This document shows positions 1 through 9,892 of a stretch of DNA of 64,000 nucleotides, in pieces (position 1 is the first letter of the stretch; each line of letters begins with the position of its first letter). The DNA is from Alphaproteobacteria bacterium (GTDB lineage Bacteria; Pseudomonadota; Alphaproteobacteria; Sphingomonadales; Kordiimonadaceae). The DNA is taken from assembly GCA_021774735.1 (NCBI GenBank), contig JAJFIS010000019.1:62001-126000 (forward strand), written 5' to 3'. The position numbers and the translations under genes were made by a program. Under the pieces are notes generated by a model that worked only from the letters and a program-made list of their open reading frames with translations, was not told the origin of the DNA and searched no databases.

Positions 1-14
1 ACTTTATCAACCAT
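1..14 (-). CDS. fdsB: Start of NAD-dependent formate dehydrogenase beta subunit (partial, cut by window edge)
   Basis: An ATG on the minus strand at 14-12 lies two bases beyond the fdsG stop codon and opens a frame reading Met-Val-Asp-Lys before the window ends. In fds operons the flavin- and iron-sulphur-containing beta subunit normally follows the gamma subunit. The identity rests on position only, since four codons cannot show a family. Confidence 0.4.
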
Positions 15-16
15 GG

Positions 17-472
17 TCAGCCCTTCCGCACTTGGGCTAGCAGGCCATCAACGGTGGCCCGGCCTTGGGGTTTACCGTCCAGCATAACAGCCGGACCAAG
101 CGCACAGTTGCCGAGACAGTAAACAGCCTCGATTGCCACATGGTTGTCGGCAGTGGCCTCCCCCATTTTTACACCAAGAGCCGTGCTTAAATTTTTCTCT
201 AAGCCCCTAGAACCCTGCGCTTGGCATGCCTCTGCCCGGCATATTTTAATAGTATGCTTGGCTGGTGGCGTAGTTTTAAAGTCAGGATAAAAACTGATCA
301 CGCCCTGCACCTCAGCCGCAGATAAGTTAAGCGCATCCGCAATAATATGAATGTCGTCTGGCGCAACAAAACCATTTTCATGCTGCACATCATGCAAAAT
401 TTCGAGCAAATTAGCCGCATTGTTGCCGTGGCTTGTGCATAAATCCATCAGAGCTTTTTCACCGTCTGACAT
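17..472 (-). CDS. fdsG: NAD-dependent formate dehydrogenase gamma subunit (NuoE-like [2Fe-2S] protein)
   Basis: A 151-residue thioredoxin-like [2Fe-2S] protein of the NuoE/FdsG family. The four cluster cysteines are in CRAEACQ and, about 40 residues later, CLGNC, matching the family spacing. In soluble formate dehydrogenase this subunit helps pass electrons from formate to NAD+. I chose the ATG at 472 because GGGGA lies about nine bases upstream; the longer frame from 511 would overlap the end of fghA. It follows fghA after four bases and precedes a probable fdsB, so it should be co-transcribed with adhC-fghA. The context favours FdsG over NuoE of respiratory complex I, whose genes lie in a nuo operon. 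Confidence 0.85.
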   Translation of the reverse strand: MSDGEKALMDLCTSHGNNAANLLEILHDVQHENGFVAPDDIHIIADALNLSAAEVQGVISFYPDFKTTPPAKHTIKICRAEACQAQGSRGLEKNLSTALGVKMGEATADNHVAIEAVYCLGNCALGPAVMLDGKPQGRATVDGLLAQVRKG

Positions 473-476
473 AAGC

Positions 477-1352
477 TTAATTCCCCGTCTCATCGTGTAA
501 ATATTTAGCATGGTGCCTCAAGTGATCTTCGATGAAGCTGCTGATAAAAAAGTAACTATGATCATAGCCCGCGTGTCGCCGCAAGTTTAAAGTTTGACCC
601 GAATTATGGCATGCTGCCACAAACAGTTCAGGCTTGAGCTGGTCTTTGAGAAAAGGGTCATCCAGTCCTTGGTCGATAAGAATTTCAGCCTTGTGGGTCG
701 CACCAGAATTTACCAATGCACAGGCGTCATACGCCGCCCATTTTGAGCTGTCTTCACCCAAATAGGCCTTGAGCGCCTTCTGCCCCCACGGGCATTGCAT
801 TGGTGCAACGATGGGCGCAAAAGCGGAAATACTTTTATAGACATCCGGGTTTTTAAGGCCAATAGTCAAAGCCCCGTGACCCCCCATACTGTGGCCCATA
901 ATGCTTTGGCGGAACATATCCACCGGCAAACCAGAGGCCACCAATTCAGCCGGTAATTCGTTGACAATATAATCATACATAGCAAAATTATTCGCCCACG
1001 GCGCCTCCACGGCATTGACGTAAAAGCCAGCCCCTTGACCAAGGTCATAGGATTCATCGTCCGCAACACTATCAGCCATTTCACCCCTGCCCCGCGGGCT
1101 TGTGTCCGGACAGACCACCATGATGCCAAGCTCGGCTGCTACGCGCTGAAAGCCAGCTTTAACCGTGGCATTTTCTTCTGTGCAGGTTAACCCTGACAGA
1201 TACCAAATGACAGGGACAAGGTTGTCACTATCAGCCTGTGGCGGTGTAAAAACCGAATATTGCATATCGCAGCCAAGCACGGCAGATGCATGGCCGTAGG
1301 TTGCCATGCGGCCACCAAAGCAAGTTGTTTCGCTGATCGGCGCCCTAGTCAT
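477..1352 (-). CDS. fghA: S-formylglutathione hydrolase
   Basis: A 291-residue alpha/beta hydrolase of the esterase D family. It hydrolyses S-formylglutathione to formate and glutathione, the second step of glutathione-dependent formaldehyde oxidation. The nucleophile elbow GHSMGGHGAL carries the catalytic serine, and the N-terminal segment with LSGLTCTEEN is typical of the family. The C-terminal GYDHSYFF segment supplies the expected catalytic histidine. The start codon overlaps the adhC stop by one base (TAATG), indicating translational coupling. Length matches the family. Confidence 0.95.
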   Translation of the reverse strand: MTRAPISETTCFGGRMATYGHASAVLGCDMQYSVFTPPQADSDNLVPVIWYLSGLTCTEENATVKAGFQRVAAELGIMVVCPDTSPRGRGEMADSVADDESYDLGQGAGFYVNAVEAPWANNFAMYDYIVNELPAELVASGLPVDMFRQSIMGHSMGGHGALTIGLKNPDVYKSISAFAPIVAPMQCPWGQKALKAYLGEDSSKWAAYDACALVNSGATHKAEILIDQGLDDPFLKDQLKPELFVAACHNSGQTLNLRRHAGYDHSYFFISSFIEDHLRHHAKYLHDETGN

Positions 1353-2458
1353 TAAAATTCCACCACGCTGCGAATGCTTTCACCCGAATGCATCAGGTCA
1401 AAAGCTTTATTGATATCGTTAAGCGGCATTTTATGGGTAATCAGATCGTCGATATTGATCTTACCGTCCATATACCAATTGACAATTTTGGGAACGTCCG
1501 TGCGACCCCGCGCGCCGCCAAAAGCCGTGCCGCGCCACACCCGCCCGGTGACCAGCTGAAAGGGCCGGGTCGATATTTCCTGCCCCGCGCCCGCCACACC
1601 AATGATGATGCTTTCGCCCCAGCCTTTATGGCAACATTCCAGCGCTTGGCGCATGGTATTGACATTGCCGATACATTCAAAGCTATAGTCAGCGCCGCCG
1701 TTCGTTAAATCCATAATCGCTTCAATGAGATTATCGCATTTGCCCGGGTTGATAAAATCGGTCATGCCAAATTGCTGGGCGACGCCGACTTTGCTTTCAT
1801 TGATGTCGATACCAATGATTTTATCCGCCCCCACCATGCGGGCACCTTGAATAACATTTAAGCCAATGCCGCCAAGGCCAAAGACCACGACATTTGATCC
1901 GGGCTCGACCTTGGCATCAAACGCAACGGCACCAACGCCAGTGGTAACACCGCAGCCGATGTAACAAATTTTATCAAAAGGCGCGTCCTTGCGTACTTTG
2001 GCCAATGCTATTTCGGGCAGCACCGTATGATTGGCAAAAGTAGAACAGCCCATATAGTGTAATATGGGCGTACCGTCCAAGCTGAAACGGCTGGTGCCAT
2101 CAGGCATTAGACCTTGGCCCTGTGTTTCGCGGATGCTCTGGCACAGATTAGTTTTTGGATGGAGACAATAATCGCAGGTGCGGCACTCGGGCGTATAAAG
2201 CGGTATAACATGATCACCGGGCACTAGGCTTGTAACCCCTGCACCCACTTCCAGCACAATACCCGCACCTTCATGGCCTAAGATGGCAGGGAAAGCCCCT
2301 TCAGGGTCATCACCTGAGAGCGTAAAAGCATCTGTATGACATACGCCAGTTGCTTTAATTTCAACCAGAACCTCACCCGCTTGCGGGCCTTCTAAGTCAA
2401 CCTCTATGACCTCAAGCGGAGCGCCCGCCTTAAAGGCTACGGCAGCGCGTGTTTTCAT
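1352..2458 (-). CDS. adhC: S-(hydroxymethyl)glutathione dehydrogenase (class III alcohol dehydrogenase)
   Basis: A 368-residue zinc-dependent medium-chain dehydrogenase. It oxidises S-hydroxymethylglutathione, formed spontaneously from formaldehyde and glutathione, to S-formylglutathione with NAD+. Visible features are the catalytic-zinc region [12 protein letters not shown] with GHEGAG, the four-cysteine structural-zinc loop (C-R-T-C-D-Y-C then C), and the Rossmann glycine motif GLGGIGLN. It is the first gene of the minus-strand formaldehyde operon. The roughly 270-base AT-rich gap to the divergent SDR gene should hold its promoter. Also called frmA in enterobacteria. Confidence 0.96.
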   Translation of the reverse strand: MKTRAAVAFKAGAPLEVIEVDLEGPQAGEVLVEIKATGVCHTDAFTLSGDDPEGAFPAILGHEGAGIVLEVGAGVTSLVPGDHVIPLYTPECRTCDYCLHPKTNLCQSIRETQGQGLMPDGTSRFSLDGTPILHYMGCSTFANHTVLPEIALAKVRKDAPFDKICYIGCGVTTGVGAVAFDAKVEPGSNVVVFGLGGIGLNVIQGARMVGADKIIGIDINESKVGVAQQFGMTDFINPGKCDNLIEAIMDLTNGGADYSFECIGNVNTMRQALECCHKGWGESIIIGVAGAGQEISTRPFQLVTGRVWRGTAFGGARGRTDVPKIVNWYMDGKINIDDLITHKMPLNDINKAFDLMHSGESIRSVVEF

Positions 2459-2726
2459 CTGTTATATTCCTTCTGTTTCCACCCACGGGGACGCAATGAT
2501 TAAGAATATCATGGCCCCAAATTTCACGAAATAACTCTATGCATAATCAATCAAATAACGCCAACAAAAAACACCAAATACTATTTTTGAAAAAGTGCCA
2601 ATACAAAATAGAAAGTTTTTTTAAGACATTAAAAACATAAACTATAACTATTGAGTGTTTTGCATACAGATTATGAACCAATATGGTAAACAGATGACCA
2701 ATGGTTTCACCATCAAGGATACTGAA

Positions 2727-3563
2727 ATGGCACAGAAAAACATCGAAGGTAAAGTTGCGCTAGTAACAGGTGCATCATCAGGCATGGGCAAGGATTTTGC
2801 ACAGGCTTTACTGAATGAAGGCATGACCGTTTATGTCGCCGCGCGGCGGTTAGCACAGATGGACGACCTGAAAGCACTTGGGGCTATTGCGGTCAAAATG
2901 GACATCACCAATGACAGCGATATCAAAGCATTGGTCGAGACCATCAAAGCTGATCACGGCGGGCTTGACCTGCTGGTCAATAATGCTGGCTTTGGCATTT
3001 ACGGTGCTATTGAAGACACAAGCATCGATGATGCGCGCTATCAGTTTGAAGTTAACCTGTTTGGTCTGGCCCGGCTTACCCAGCTTTTGCTGCCTGACAT
3101 GCGAAACAGAAAGGCTGGTACCATCATTAATATCAGCTCCATGGGCGGCAAGGTCTATACCCCGCTCGGGGCTTGGTATCACGCTACAAAATATGCTCTG
3201 GAAGGCTGGTCAGATTGTTTGCGGCTAGAATTAAAGCCCTTTGGCATTAACGTGGTGATTATAGAACCCGGTGTTATTCACACAGAGTTTGGCAATGTGA
3301 TGATCGGCCCTATGGTCAAGCGATCTGGCGAAGGGGCCTATAGTGCCATGACAATGTCGCTCGCCGCAGCATCAGAAAAAGCTTTCTCAAAAGGCGACGC
3401 TTCCCCACCAGAGGTCATAACTAAGCTGGTCCTTAAAGCAGCAAAGGCCCCCCGGCCCAAAACCCGTTATGTGGCAGGCAAATATGCGGCCCCAATGATT
3501 TTCATCCGTAAATGGTTTGGCGACCGCGTTTTTGATGCCATTGTTATGTCACAAGTAAAATAG
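2727..3563 (+). CDS. Short-chain dehydrogenase/reductase
   Basis: A 278-residue classical SDR. The N-terminal cofactor motif is TGASSGMG, followed by the structural NNAG motif and the catalytic YHATK with an upstream serine in INISSMGG. The start at 2727 is preferred because AAGGA sits seven bases upstream; an in-frame ATG at 2655 would add 24 residues without similarity to SDRs. The substrate cannot be told from sequence. It lies 25 bases upstream of an FAD oxidoreductase on the same strand, so the two may act on the same class of hydrophobic compound. Confidence 0.85.
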   Translation: MAQKNIEGKVALVTGASSGMGKDFAQALLNEGMTVYVAARRLAQMDDLKALGAIAVKMDITNDSDIKALVETIKADHGGLDLLVNNAGFGIYGAIEDTSIDDARYQFEVNLFGLARLTQLLLPDMRNRKAGTIINISSMGGKVYTPLGAWYHATKYALEGWSDCLRLELKPFGINVVIIEPGVIHTEFGNVMIGPMVKRSGEGAYSAMTMSLAAASEKAFSKGDASPPEVITKLVLKAAKAPRPKTRYVAGKYAAPMIFIRKWFGDRVFDAIVMSQVK

Positions 3564-3588
3564 GTAAATCCCAAAGGTAAGGACCAAT

Positions 3589-5187
3589 ATGGCAAAGTCA
3601 TCTAGTGAAATAATTATGATTGGTGCGGGCCATAACGGCCTTGTCTGCGCTTATTATTTAGCCAAAAAAGGCCATAGGGTGCGCATGTTAGAGCGCCGTC
3701 ATATTATCGGCGGCGCGGCGGTAACCGAAGAATTTTACCCTGGTTTCAGAAACTCAACCGCCTCCTATACCGTTAGCTTGCTGCAGCAAAAAGTTATCGA
3801 TGATATGCAGCTCTATCGCCACGGACTTAAAATTATTTTTAGGCCACTGGATAATTTTGTCCCCCTGCCGAGCGGCACTTACCTCAAATTTGGCGGCACA
3901 ATAGCTGATATGCAAGCTGAAGTGGCCAAATTTTCAAAAGCTGACGCCGCTGCATTGCCCAGTTTTTTTGACAAGATGGAAGCTATCGCCAAAATTTTCC
4001 GCGACCTGATGCTGAAAACACCGCCAAATGCGGGCGGTGGCATCAGCGATATGATGAGGGCACTGTCCGACGGCAATGCCGTGCGTAAGCTCGGCTTAGA
4101 GGGCCAACGGGACCTGATGGACTTTATGTTTTCAAGTGCTGGGGATTATTTAGATCGTTATTTTGAGAGCGACCCCATCAAGGCCATGATCGGTTTTGAC
4201 AGTGTGGTTGGCAATTTCGCATCGCCCTATAGCCCCGGATCAGCTTATGTTTTGCTGCATCATGTTATCGGTGAAGTACACGGGCAAAAAGGCACATGGG
4301 GGCACGCGCTTGGTGGCATGGGGGCAATCACCGGGGCAATGGCAAAAGCCTGCGAAGAGCTAGGCGTTACAATAGAAACCGAAGCGCTCGTCGCAGAAGT
4401 AACAACCGCGAACGGCAAAGCCACCGGTGTATTATTAGAGGATGGGCGCGAGATAGCAGCCCGCGCCGTGGTCTCCGGCCTTAATCCCCATTTGCTTTAT
4501 ACCAAGCTCATGAATGGCGATGCCTTAAATGAAGCTGACCCAAATTTCCTAACCCGCATAAAATTTTGGAAATCTGGTTCGGGGACATTTCGGATGAATG
4601 TGGCCCTTTCTGAGCTGCCGGATTTTACTTGCTTGCCGGGCACAGAACAGGCCGAGCACCACGGAGCAGGGATCATCATTGCGCCGTCGCTTAGCTATAT
4701 GGACCGCGCTTATGATGACGCTAAAGCAGATGGCTGGTCCAAGCATCCGGTTGTTGAAATGCTGATACCCTCCACCATTGATGACAGTTTAGCGCCGAAA
4801 GACAAACATGTGGCGAGCCTCTTTTGCCAGCAATTTGCACCGACCTTGCAAGATGGCCGCAGTTGGGATGATATCAAAGAAAGCGCAGCGGAAACCATTA
4901 TCGACTGCGTTAATCAATATGCGCCTAATTTTAAAAATTCAATACTGGGCTATTCGGCTCTAACGCCGCTTGATCTTGAGCGCATCTTTGGCCTTACCGG
5001 CGGGGATATATTCCATGGCAGCTTAAGCCCTGACCAGCTTTATGCTGCTCGCCCCATGCTGGGGTATGCTAATTATCGCAGTCCCATCAAAGGCTTATAT
5101 ATGTGCGGGTCGGGCACTCATCCGGGTGGCGGCGTTTCTGGCGCTCCTGGCCATAATGCGGCGCGGGAAATTCTGAAAGATTTATAA
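3589..5187 (+). CDS. FAD-dependent oxidoreductase of the phytoene desaturase-like family
   Basis: A 532-residue flavoprotein. The N-terminus carries the dinucleotide-binding motif GAGHNGLVCAYYLAKKGH followed by an acidic-basic end (LERR), as in phytoene dehydrogenase-like proteins and the PYROXD2 group. The C-terminal segment GSGTHPGGGVSGAPGHNAAR is the typical second FAD contact of this family. A strong ribosome site (TAAGGA, five bases before ATG) supports the start. There are no carotenoid genes nearby, so a pigment role is unproven. The PYROXD2-like groups are poorly characterised and I leave the substrate open. Confidence 0.8.
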   Translation: MAKSSSEIIMIGAGHNGLVCAYYLAKKGHRVRMLERRHIIGGAAVTEEFYPGFRNSTASYTVSLLQQKVIDDMQLYRHGLKIIFRPLDNFVPLPSGTYLKFGGTIADMQAEVAKFSKADAAALPSFFDKMEAIAKIFRDLMLKTPPNAGGGISDMMRALSDGNAVRKLGLEGQRDLMDFMFSSAGDYLDRYFESDPIKAMIGFDSVVGNFASPYSPGSAYVLLHHVIGEVHGQKGTWGHALGGMGAITGAMAKACEELGVTIETEALVAEVTTANGKATGVLLEDGREIAARAVVSGLNPHLLYTKLMNGDALNEADPNFLTRIKFWKSGSGTFRMNVALSELPDFTCLPGTEQAEHHGAGIIIAPSLSYMDRAYDDAKADGWSKHPVVEMLIPSTIDDSLAPKDKHVASLFCQQFAPTLQDGRSWDDIKESAAETIIDCVNQYAPNFKNSILGYSALTPLDLERIFGLTGGDIFHGSLSPDQLYAARPMLGYANYRSPIKGLYMCGSGTHPGGGVSGAPGHNAAREILKDL

Positions 5188-5256
5188 ATTCACATAACGC
5201 TTTCTTGAGCGAGCGTTATTAGCCTCAAAGCCTTCAGTCGCCTTAAACTATAGGCT

Positions 5257-6288
5257 ATGAAACGCCGTAATTTTATAAGAGGTCTTGCGCTTAGTGCAAC
5301 CTTTGTTGGCCCTTATGCTTTTGCATGGACTGACCCCTTGCGGGAGCCGCGCAAAAGGCCCAAACGCATTTGGGAAATGGATTGGCCCGATACAGATTTT
5401 TCTAAATTTTCTATCGACTACAGAGAAATTAAAGAGGCTGGTCTGGGTCGGGATAGCATTCCGCCGATAGACAAGCCCCGCTTTCGTCGCGCCCGAGATT
5501 ACCGAAAGCTCAATCAGCGCATCCACAAATCTGAGCCCGTTATTTCGCTTGTCATAAACGGTGATGCCCGTGCTTACCCTCTGGCCATCATGATGTTCCA
5601 TGAAATTGTCAACGATACGGTGGGCGGCGTCCCTGTTGCTGTTACCTATTGCCCGCTGTGCAATGCGGCGATTGTTTTCGAGCGCACTGTGAACGGCAAG
5701 CGCTTAAGCTTTGGCACCACGGGCATGTTGCGCAAATCTGACATGGTGATGTATGACCGGTTGACGGATAGCTGGTGGCAACAATTTGTCGGCCTTGCCA
5801 TTGTTGGGCGTATGACCGGCACAAAATTAATCCAAGTGCCCGCCCGGTTAGAGAGTTTTAAACATTTTCTCGACCGTCATCCAGAAGGGCGCCTTCTGGT
5901 GCCAAATGGCCCCAGCGATAAACCCTATGGCCGCAATGCTTACCCCGGTTATGATAGTGCGCGCCGACCCTGGATGTATGATGGACGGTACCGTGGCCCT
6001 GTGCCCGCACTTTCCCGCGTGGTGATGGTCGGCGACCAAGCCTGGAGCATTGGCTTGATCCGCGAAATGGGCAGCATCGAGCAGGACGGCATGATAATCT
6101 CTTGGACCAAGGGGCAAAATTCAGCGCTTGATAAAAGCAAGATTAGCAAGGGCCGCGATGTGGGTAATATCACCGTTCAACGCCGCGCAGCGGGTGGCAG
6201 CATGGTCGATGTTATCCACCAAGTGCCTTTCGCCTTCGCCTATATGGCTTTCTTCCCCGGTGGCACTATCATTACTGAAATGAACTAA
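5257..6288 (+). CDS. DUF3179 domain-containing protein with Tat-like signal
   Basis: A 343-residue protein whose core matches DUF3179. The marks are a CPLCNAA motif around residue 130, then FGTTGMLRKSDMVMYDR and a WWQQF segment. The N-terminus begins KRRNFIRGLAL followed by a hydrophobic stretch, which resembles a twin-arginine export signal. The protein is probably periplasmic. The biochemical role of DUF3179 is not established; the paired cysteines could bind a metal or be redox-active. It converges on the TonB-dependent receptor gene, with a bidirectional terminator between them. Confidence 0.8.
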   Translation: MKRRNFIRGLALSATFVGPYAFAWTDPLREPRKRPKRIWEMDWPDTDFSKFSIDYREIKEAGLGRDSIPPIDKPRFRRARDYRKLNQRIHKSEPVISLVINGDARAYPLAIMMFHEIVNDTVGGVPVAVTYCPLCNAAIVFERTVNGKRLSFGTTGMLRKSDMVMYDRLTDSWWQQFVGLAIVGRMTGTKLIQVPARLESFKHFLDRHPEGRLLVPNGPSDKPYGRNAYPGYDSARRPWMYDGRYRGPVPALSRVVMVGDQAWSIGLIREMGSIEQDGMIISWTKGQNSALDKSKISKGRDVGNITVQRRAAGGSMVDVIHQVPFAFAYMAFFPGGTIITEMN

Positions 6289-6330
6289 CGGGACCCTTTG
6301 CCCCCCAAGCATCTCCAATTCACCAATCGG

Positions 6331-6371
6331 CAAAAGAAAAACCCCGGCACACTGGGCACCGGGGCTTTAAA
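6331..6371. terminator. Bidirectional rho-independent terminator
   Basis: A hairpin with arms CCCCGG (6342-6347) and CCGGGG (6359-6364). On the minus strand it is followed by a T-rich run, terminating the TonB receptor transcript. On the plus strand a weaker T-run follows, serving the DUF3179 gene. Confidence 0.75.
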
Positions 6372-6400
6372 TTTTTTAGCTAAATTCTTGGGCGTAAAGC

Positions 6401-9400
6401 TTAGAACTTATATTTTACACCGAACCTAATTTCATAAGTAGATGAATTTGTAACGCGACCTTGTGAGCGTTCAAAGAATTCATTGAAATTATAAACATTC
6501 GCCACTCGGTCAATTCGTGCGTCAACAATTTGGAAGTTACGTGGGAAGCTAGCTTCCTTTTGAACACCCCAATCATCATTCAAGAAGTTAGTGAAGTTTT
6601 CAATTACCATATAAACTGAAACTTTATGGCCTGAATTAAAGACTGGAAGTTCTTGTTCCAGCTTAAGGTCAACCTTACCCCACCAGTTTGAATGTGATGC
6701 ATTCCGTGGCGCAATTCCACCGGCATATTTCATTAAATCATTCGCTTCTAAATAGTCGAAGAACGCTCCGGTATTAAAGTTTGTTCCAAAGTTAACAAGT
6801 GGATCACTTGGCCCCGTTGGAATATACAACAAACCACCACCGTCTACGCCATCACCAAACTCTGTAAAGGCAAAGTTAAACGAACCACCGCCATCAACAA
6901 ATGTATGACTGAATGGACGCCCTTGGTTCAAAGAACCAAAGAGCGAGAAGGTTGTCGTATTGTCGCCAAAGAAATCCTTGCGGTACTTAAAGGTGAAAGT
7001 AAAGCGATGTGGAATTTCATAGTTTGACGTTGCCGACTGTGGATCATTACGACTGGATGTAGCAAACTGACTGAAGTTAGAGAAGGCTACAGAAGATGTC
7101 ATAGGTGTAGCATCTTTAGCGTCTGTGTAGGCATAAGCCAAAGTCCAATCAACGCCGTTATCATATGATTTGCTCAAGGCCAAAGAGAAGACGGTTTGCT
7201 TGCCGCCTTCAGCATTGGTCAAGATATAATCAGAAGCAAAGAAACGACGGCTACAGCTTCCAGCTAATGGATCCACACAATCAGGATCAGAACGGTCAAC
7301 AGACGCATATAGCGGGCGTCCATCTGGTGCGGTACCAAACTGTTCTAACGTCGCATCAAAGATACGCGCTGCATTGCGCGTTTTAGAATATAGGAAATCA
7401 GCATATAGACGATAATCATCTCCAAGGCCAAAAGGTGCATCAAAATCAATCACAGTACCCAGTGCGATTTTCAATTGCGTTGGTATCTTGAAGTTAGGGT
7501 CTATAGCGTTGGTACCACTATTCACTGTTCCGCTTGAAACAGCATCTTCCAATCGTGTTGGAATGTTAAAGATTGGTGCACCATTGGTTGGGTCAGTGAA
7601 CAATGTAGGCGAACCTGCCCCATCATTATGATCCCTCAACTGTGATTCAACCTGTGTTTGGCCATCGTTGGAATAGTTGTTTGATAGCCACACATTTGGG
7701 TTACCGCCCGAGTAGATACCAACACCACCATGGATCTGAACACGCTCAGCAGCATCCCATGTGAAGCCAAGCCTTGGCATCCAAATTCCACGACCATCAA
7801 AGTTCTGGGCGTTAGAGAAACCATTACGAGCAACGAAGTTCGGGTTTTCACGAGGTAAGTCATTACTGGTATACCAATCGCGGCGGATACCAGCTGTAAT
7901 CGACAAGCCAGCGTCTGGAATAACGAACTCATCTTGAAGATAGAATGAGTTAATTCCATATTTGAAATTAGCCGCAGCATCATTAACGTTTAATGATGGT
8001 GGGTTTTCAAAAATAACCCGCTCTGGACGACCCTGTTCAAAGGCTTCAATAGCGTCTAAGCCAAGGCTGCTAATGCCACGAAAGCGGAATTCACCCTCAG
8101 CTTCTTGAACGAAGAGGTTGAAGATATCAAACGTTACCCGTTCAAAGCCAGCTGTAATGAGGTGGTCATCAATTTGATAATGAAGGGCTGCTTTATAATT
8201 CCATGTGGTATAATTCAGCTTATTGGCTTGGCGCGAATCGTCAGCACCAAGATAAACCAAGGCACGCTCACGAATACCATCGCCGTCTGCATCATTGAAA
8301 GTTTCAATCCGCACTTCACCAAAATCTGTGCCACCAAGCGAAAGTTGACGGTTATCAAGTGTCGTTTTAGAAACCCTAATTTCTGATGATAATTTATCGG
8401 ACCAATCAGCGAAGTATGAACCCGCATATGAATTCAGCTCAGCGCCGCGCTCATAATAGTGGTTTGATAACTCTAATTCATCATCGTCACCATCTGACTG
8501 AGAAATTGCAAAACCATCATTGTAGGTATAAGTCAAAGACAGACGATGACCTTCAGTGATATTCCAGTCAATTTTTGCTAAGATCTTCTCATCTTTAATC
8601 GGTAAAGATGCGGGCAACCCACCTGGGTCATAATTGTAAACTTCATTGGCGATACGGACAATTTCATCAAATTGAGTTTGAGAGACACCGGCTACTTCAC
8701 GTGCACGACCAGATCCAGCCGGACCACGGTCAAACAACTGAGCACCTTCTAGCTTTTCATATGATGCAAAGAAAAACAATTTGTCTTTGATGATTGGGCC
8801 ACCAAGGGTAGCGCCGTAGCGCTTCTCAGAGAAATCACCGATAGTGAACTTATCTCCTTGGAGAGAGTTACCTTGCAGAGAATCATTGGTATAATCAAAG
8901 AATGCGCCGCCATGAAACTCATTTGAGCCCGACTTAGTAACCGCGTTGATGTTACAAGCTGTAAAGGCTCCATATTCCACATCAAAAGGCGCTAATTCGA
9001 CAGCTACCTGCTGAATGGAATCAAAAGAGAATGGAATACGGGTTGTTGGGTAACCGTTCCCGTTCAAACCAAAGTTATCGTTCAAACCAACGCCGTCAAC
9101 CGTCAAGCTGTTAAAGCGTGAGTTTGCACCAGCACATTGTACACCATCTGCGAAAGCTTCATCAATATATACCCGAGCATCTTGGCGAATGATGTCCTTA
9201 ATGTCGCGGTTAATTGCAGGAGAGTCTTCAAGATCACTTAGGTCGAACGTTGAATTTGGACCAATAGCCGTCATTGCTGAACGCAGTGACTGAGCTGTAA
9301 TAACGATCTCCTCAATACCCTCGGTTGGTGCTTCAAGCTGAACATTGGCATTAAACGTACCACCAAGAGTAAGGTATACATCAGTAATAACTTCATCTTG

Positions 9401-9673
9401 GTAATCATCTGAATGGATACGGATCGTGTATGGACCACCCACTTTCAAGCCACGGGCAAAAAAGCTACCACTATTTGATGTTTGAATTGTACGGACAGTT
9501 CCACTCCGAGTATCCGTAATGGTAATTGTCTGATCACCGAGGGGCACACCAGCTTCGCTGGTTACATTACCTCTTATCGATGATGTAGTATCCTGCGCAA
9601 ACGTTGCTCCGCTAGTGAACAAACATGCTGCAGCAACACTGCTTAACATTATTCCTTTAAATGAGCGTTTCAT
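6401..9673 (-). CDS. Oar-like TonB-dependent outer-membrane receptor
   Basis: A 1090-residue outer-membrane protein. A signal peptide with predicted cleavage after TFA (about residue 26) is followed by a carboxypeptidase-regulatory-like beta domain (about 30-115), a plug domain (about 125-260, beginning IEEIVITAQ), and a long beta-barrel ending in aromatic residues (KYKF). This arrangement is that of Oar-type TonB-dependent transporters, larger than siderophore receptors. The ligand is unknown; such proteins can handle peptides, proteins or large glycans. It appears to be transcribed alone. No TonB/ExbBD genes are in the window, and I saw no Fur-like site. Confidence 0.88.
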   Translation of the reverse strand: MKRSFKGIMLSSVAAACLFTSGATFAQDTTSSIRGNVTSEAGVPLGDQTITITDTRSGTVRTIQTSNSGSFFARGLKVGGPYTIRIHSDDYQDEVITDVYLTLGGTFNANVQLEAPTEGIEEIVITAQSLRSAMTAIGPNSTFDLSDLEDSPAINRDIKDIIRQDARVYIDEAFADGVQCAGANSRFNSLTVDGVGLNDNFGLNGNGYPTTRIPFSFDSIQQVAVELAPFDVEYGAFTACNINAVTKSGSNEFHGGAFFDYTNDSLQGNSLQGDKFTIGDFSEKRYGATLGGPIIKDKLFFFASYEKLEGAQLFDRGPAGSGRAREVAGVSQTQFDEIVRIANEVYNYDPGGLPASLPIKDEKILAKIDWNITEGHRLSLTYTYNDGFAISQSDGDDDELELSNHYYERGAELNSYAGSYFADWSDKLSSEIRVSKTTLDNRQLSLGGTDFGEVRIETFNDADGDGIRERALVYLGADDSRQANKLNYTTWNYKAALHYQIDDHLITAGFERVTFDIFNLFVQEAEGEFRFRGISSLGLDAIEAFEQGRPERVIFENPPSLNVNDAAANFKYGINSFYLQDEFVIPDAGLSITAGIRRDWYTSNDLPRENPNFVARNGFSNAQNFDGRGIWMPRLGFTWDAAERVQIHGGVGIYSGGNPNVWLSNNYSNDGQTQVESQLRDHNDGAGSPTLFTDPTNGAPIFNIPTRLEDAVSSGTVNSGTNAIDPNFKIPTQLKIALGTVIDFDAPFGLGDDYRLYADFLYSKTRNAARIFDATLEQFGTAPDGRPLYASVDRSDPDCVDPLAGSCSRRFFASDYILTNAEGGKQTVFSLALSKSYDNGVDWTLAYAYTDAKDATPMTSSVAFSNFSQFATSSRNDPQSATSNYEIPHRFTFTFKYRKDFFGDNTTTFSLFGSLNQGRPFSHTFVDGGGSFNFAFTEFGDGVDGGGLLYIPTGPSDPLVNFGTNFNTGAFFDYLEANDLMKYAGGIAPRNASHSNWWGKVDLKLEQELPVFNSGHKVSVYMVIENFTNFLNDDWGVQKEASFPRNFQIVDARIDRVANVYNFNEFFERSQGRVTNSSTYEIRFGVKYKF

Positions 9674-9892
9674 TCCTGATCGTTCCTTGATTTATATTAT
9701 AAACTAACTCTGAACTAATATAACAATTGATAAATTTCGCGTTCCCAAATGCGTAATAACCGAACCCCTTAAATACGCAAATAACATTGCCGTTTAGCAG
9801 CAAGCTATCGGTACTTTGCCACAATGCAGAAAATTGTCCATTCAGTCAACTTTTGTGATGCGCCAGACAATTACAATTTTATCATTTACTCA

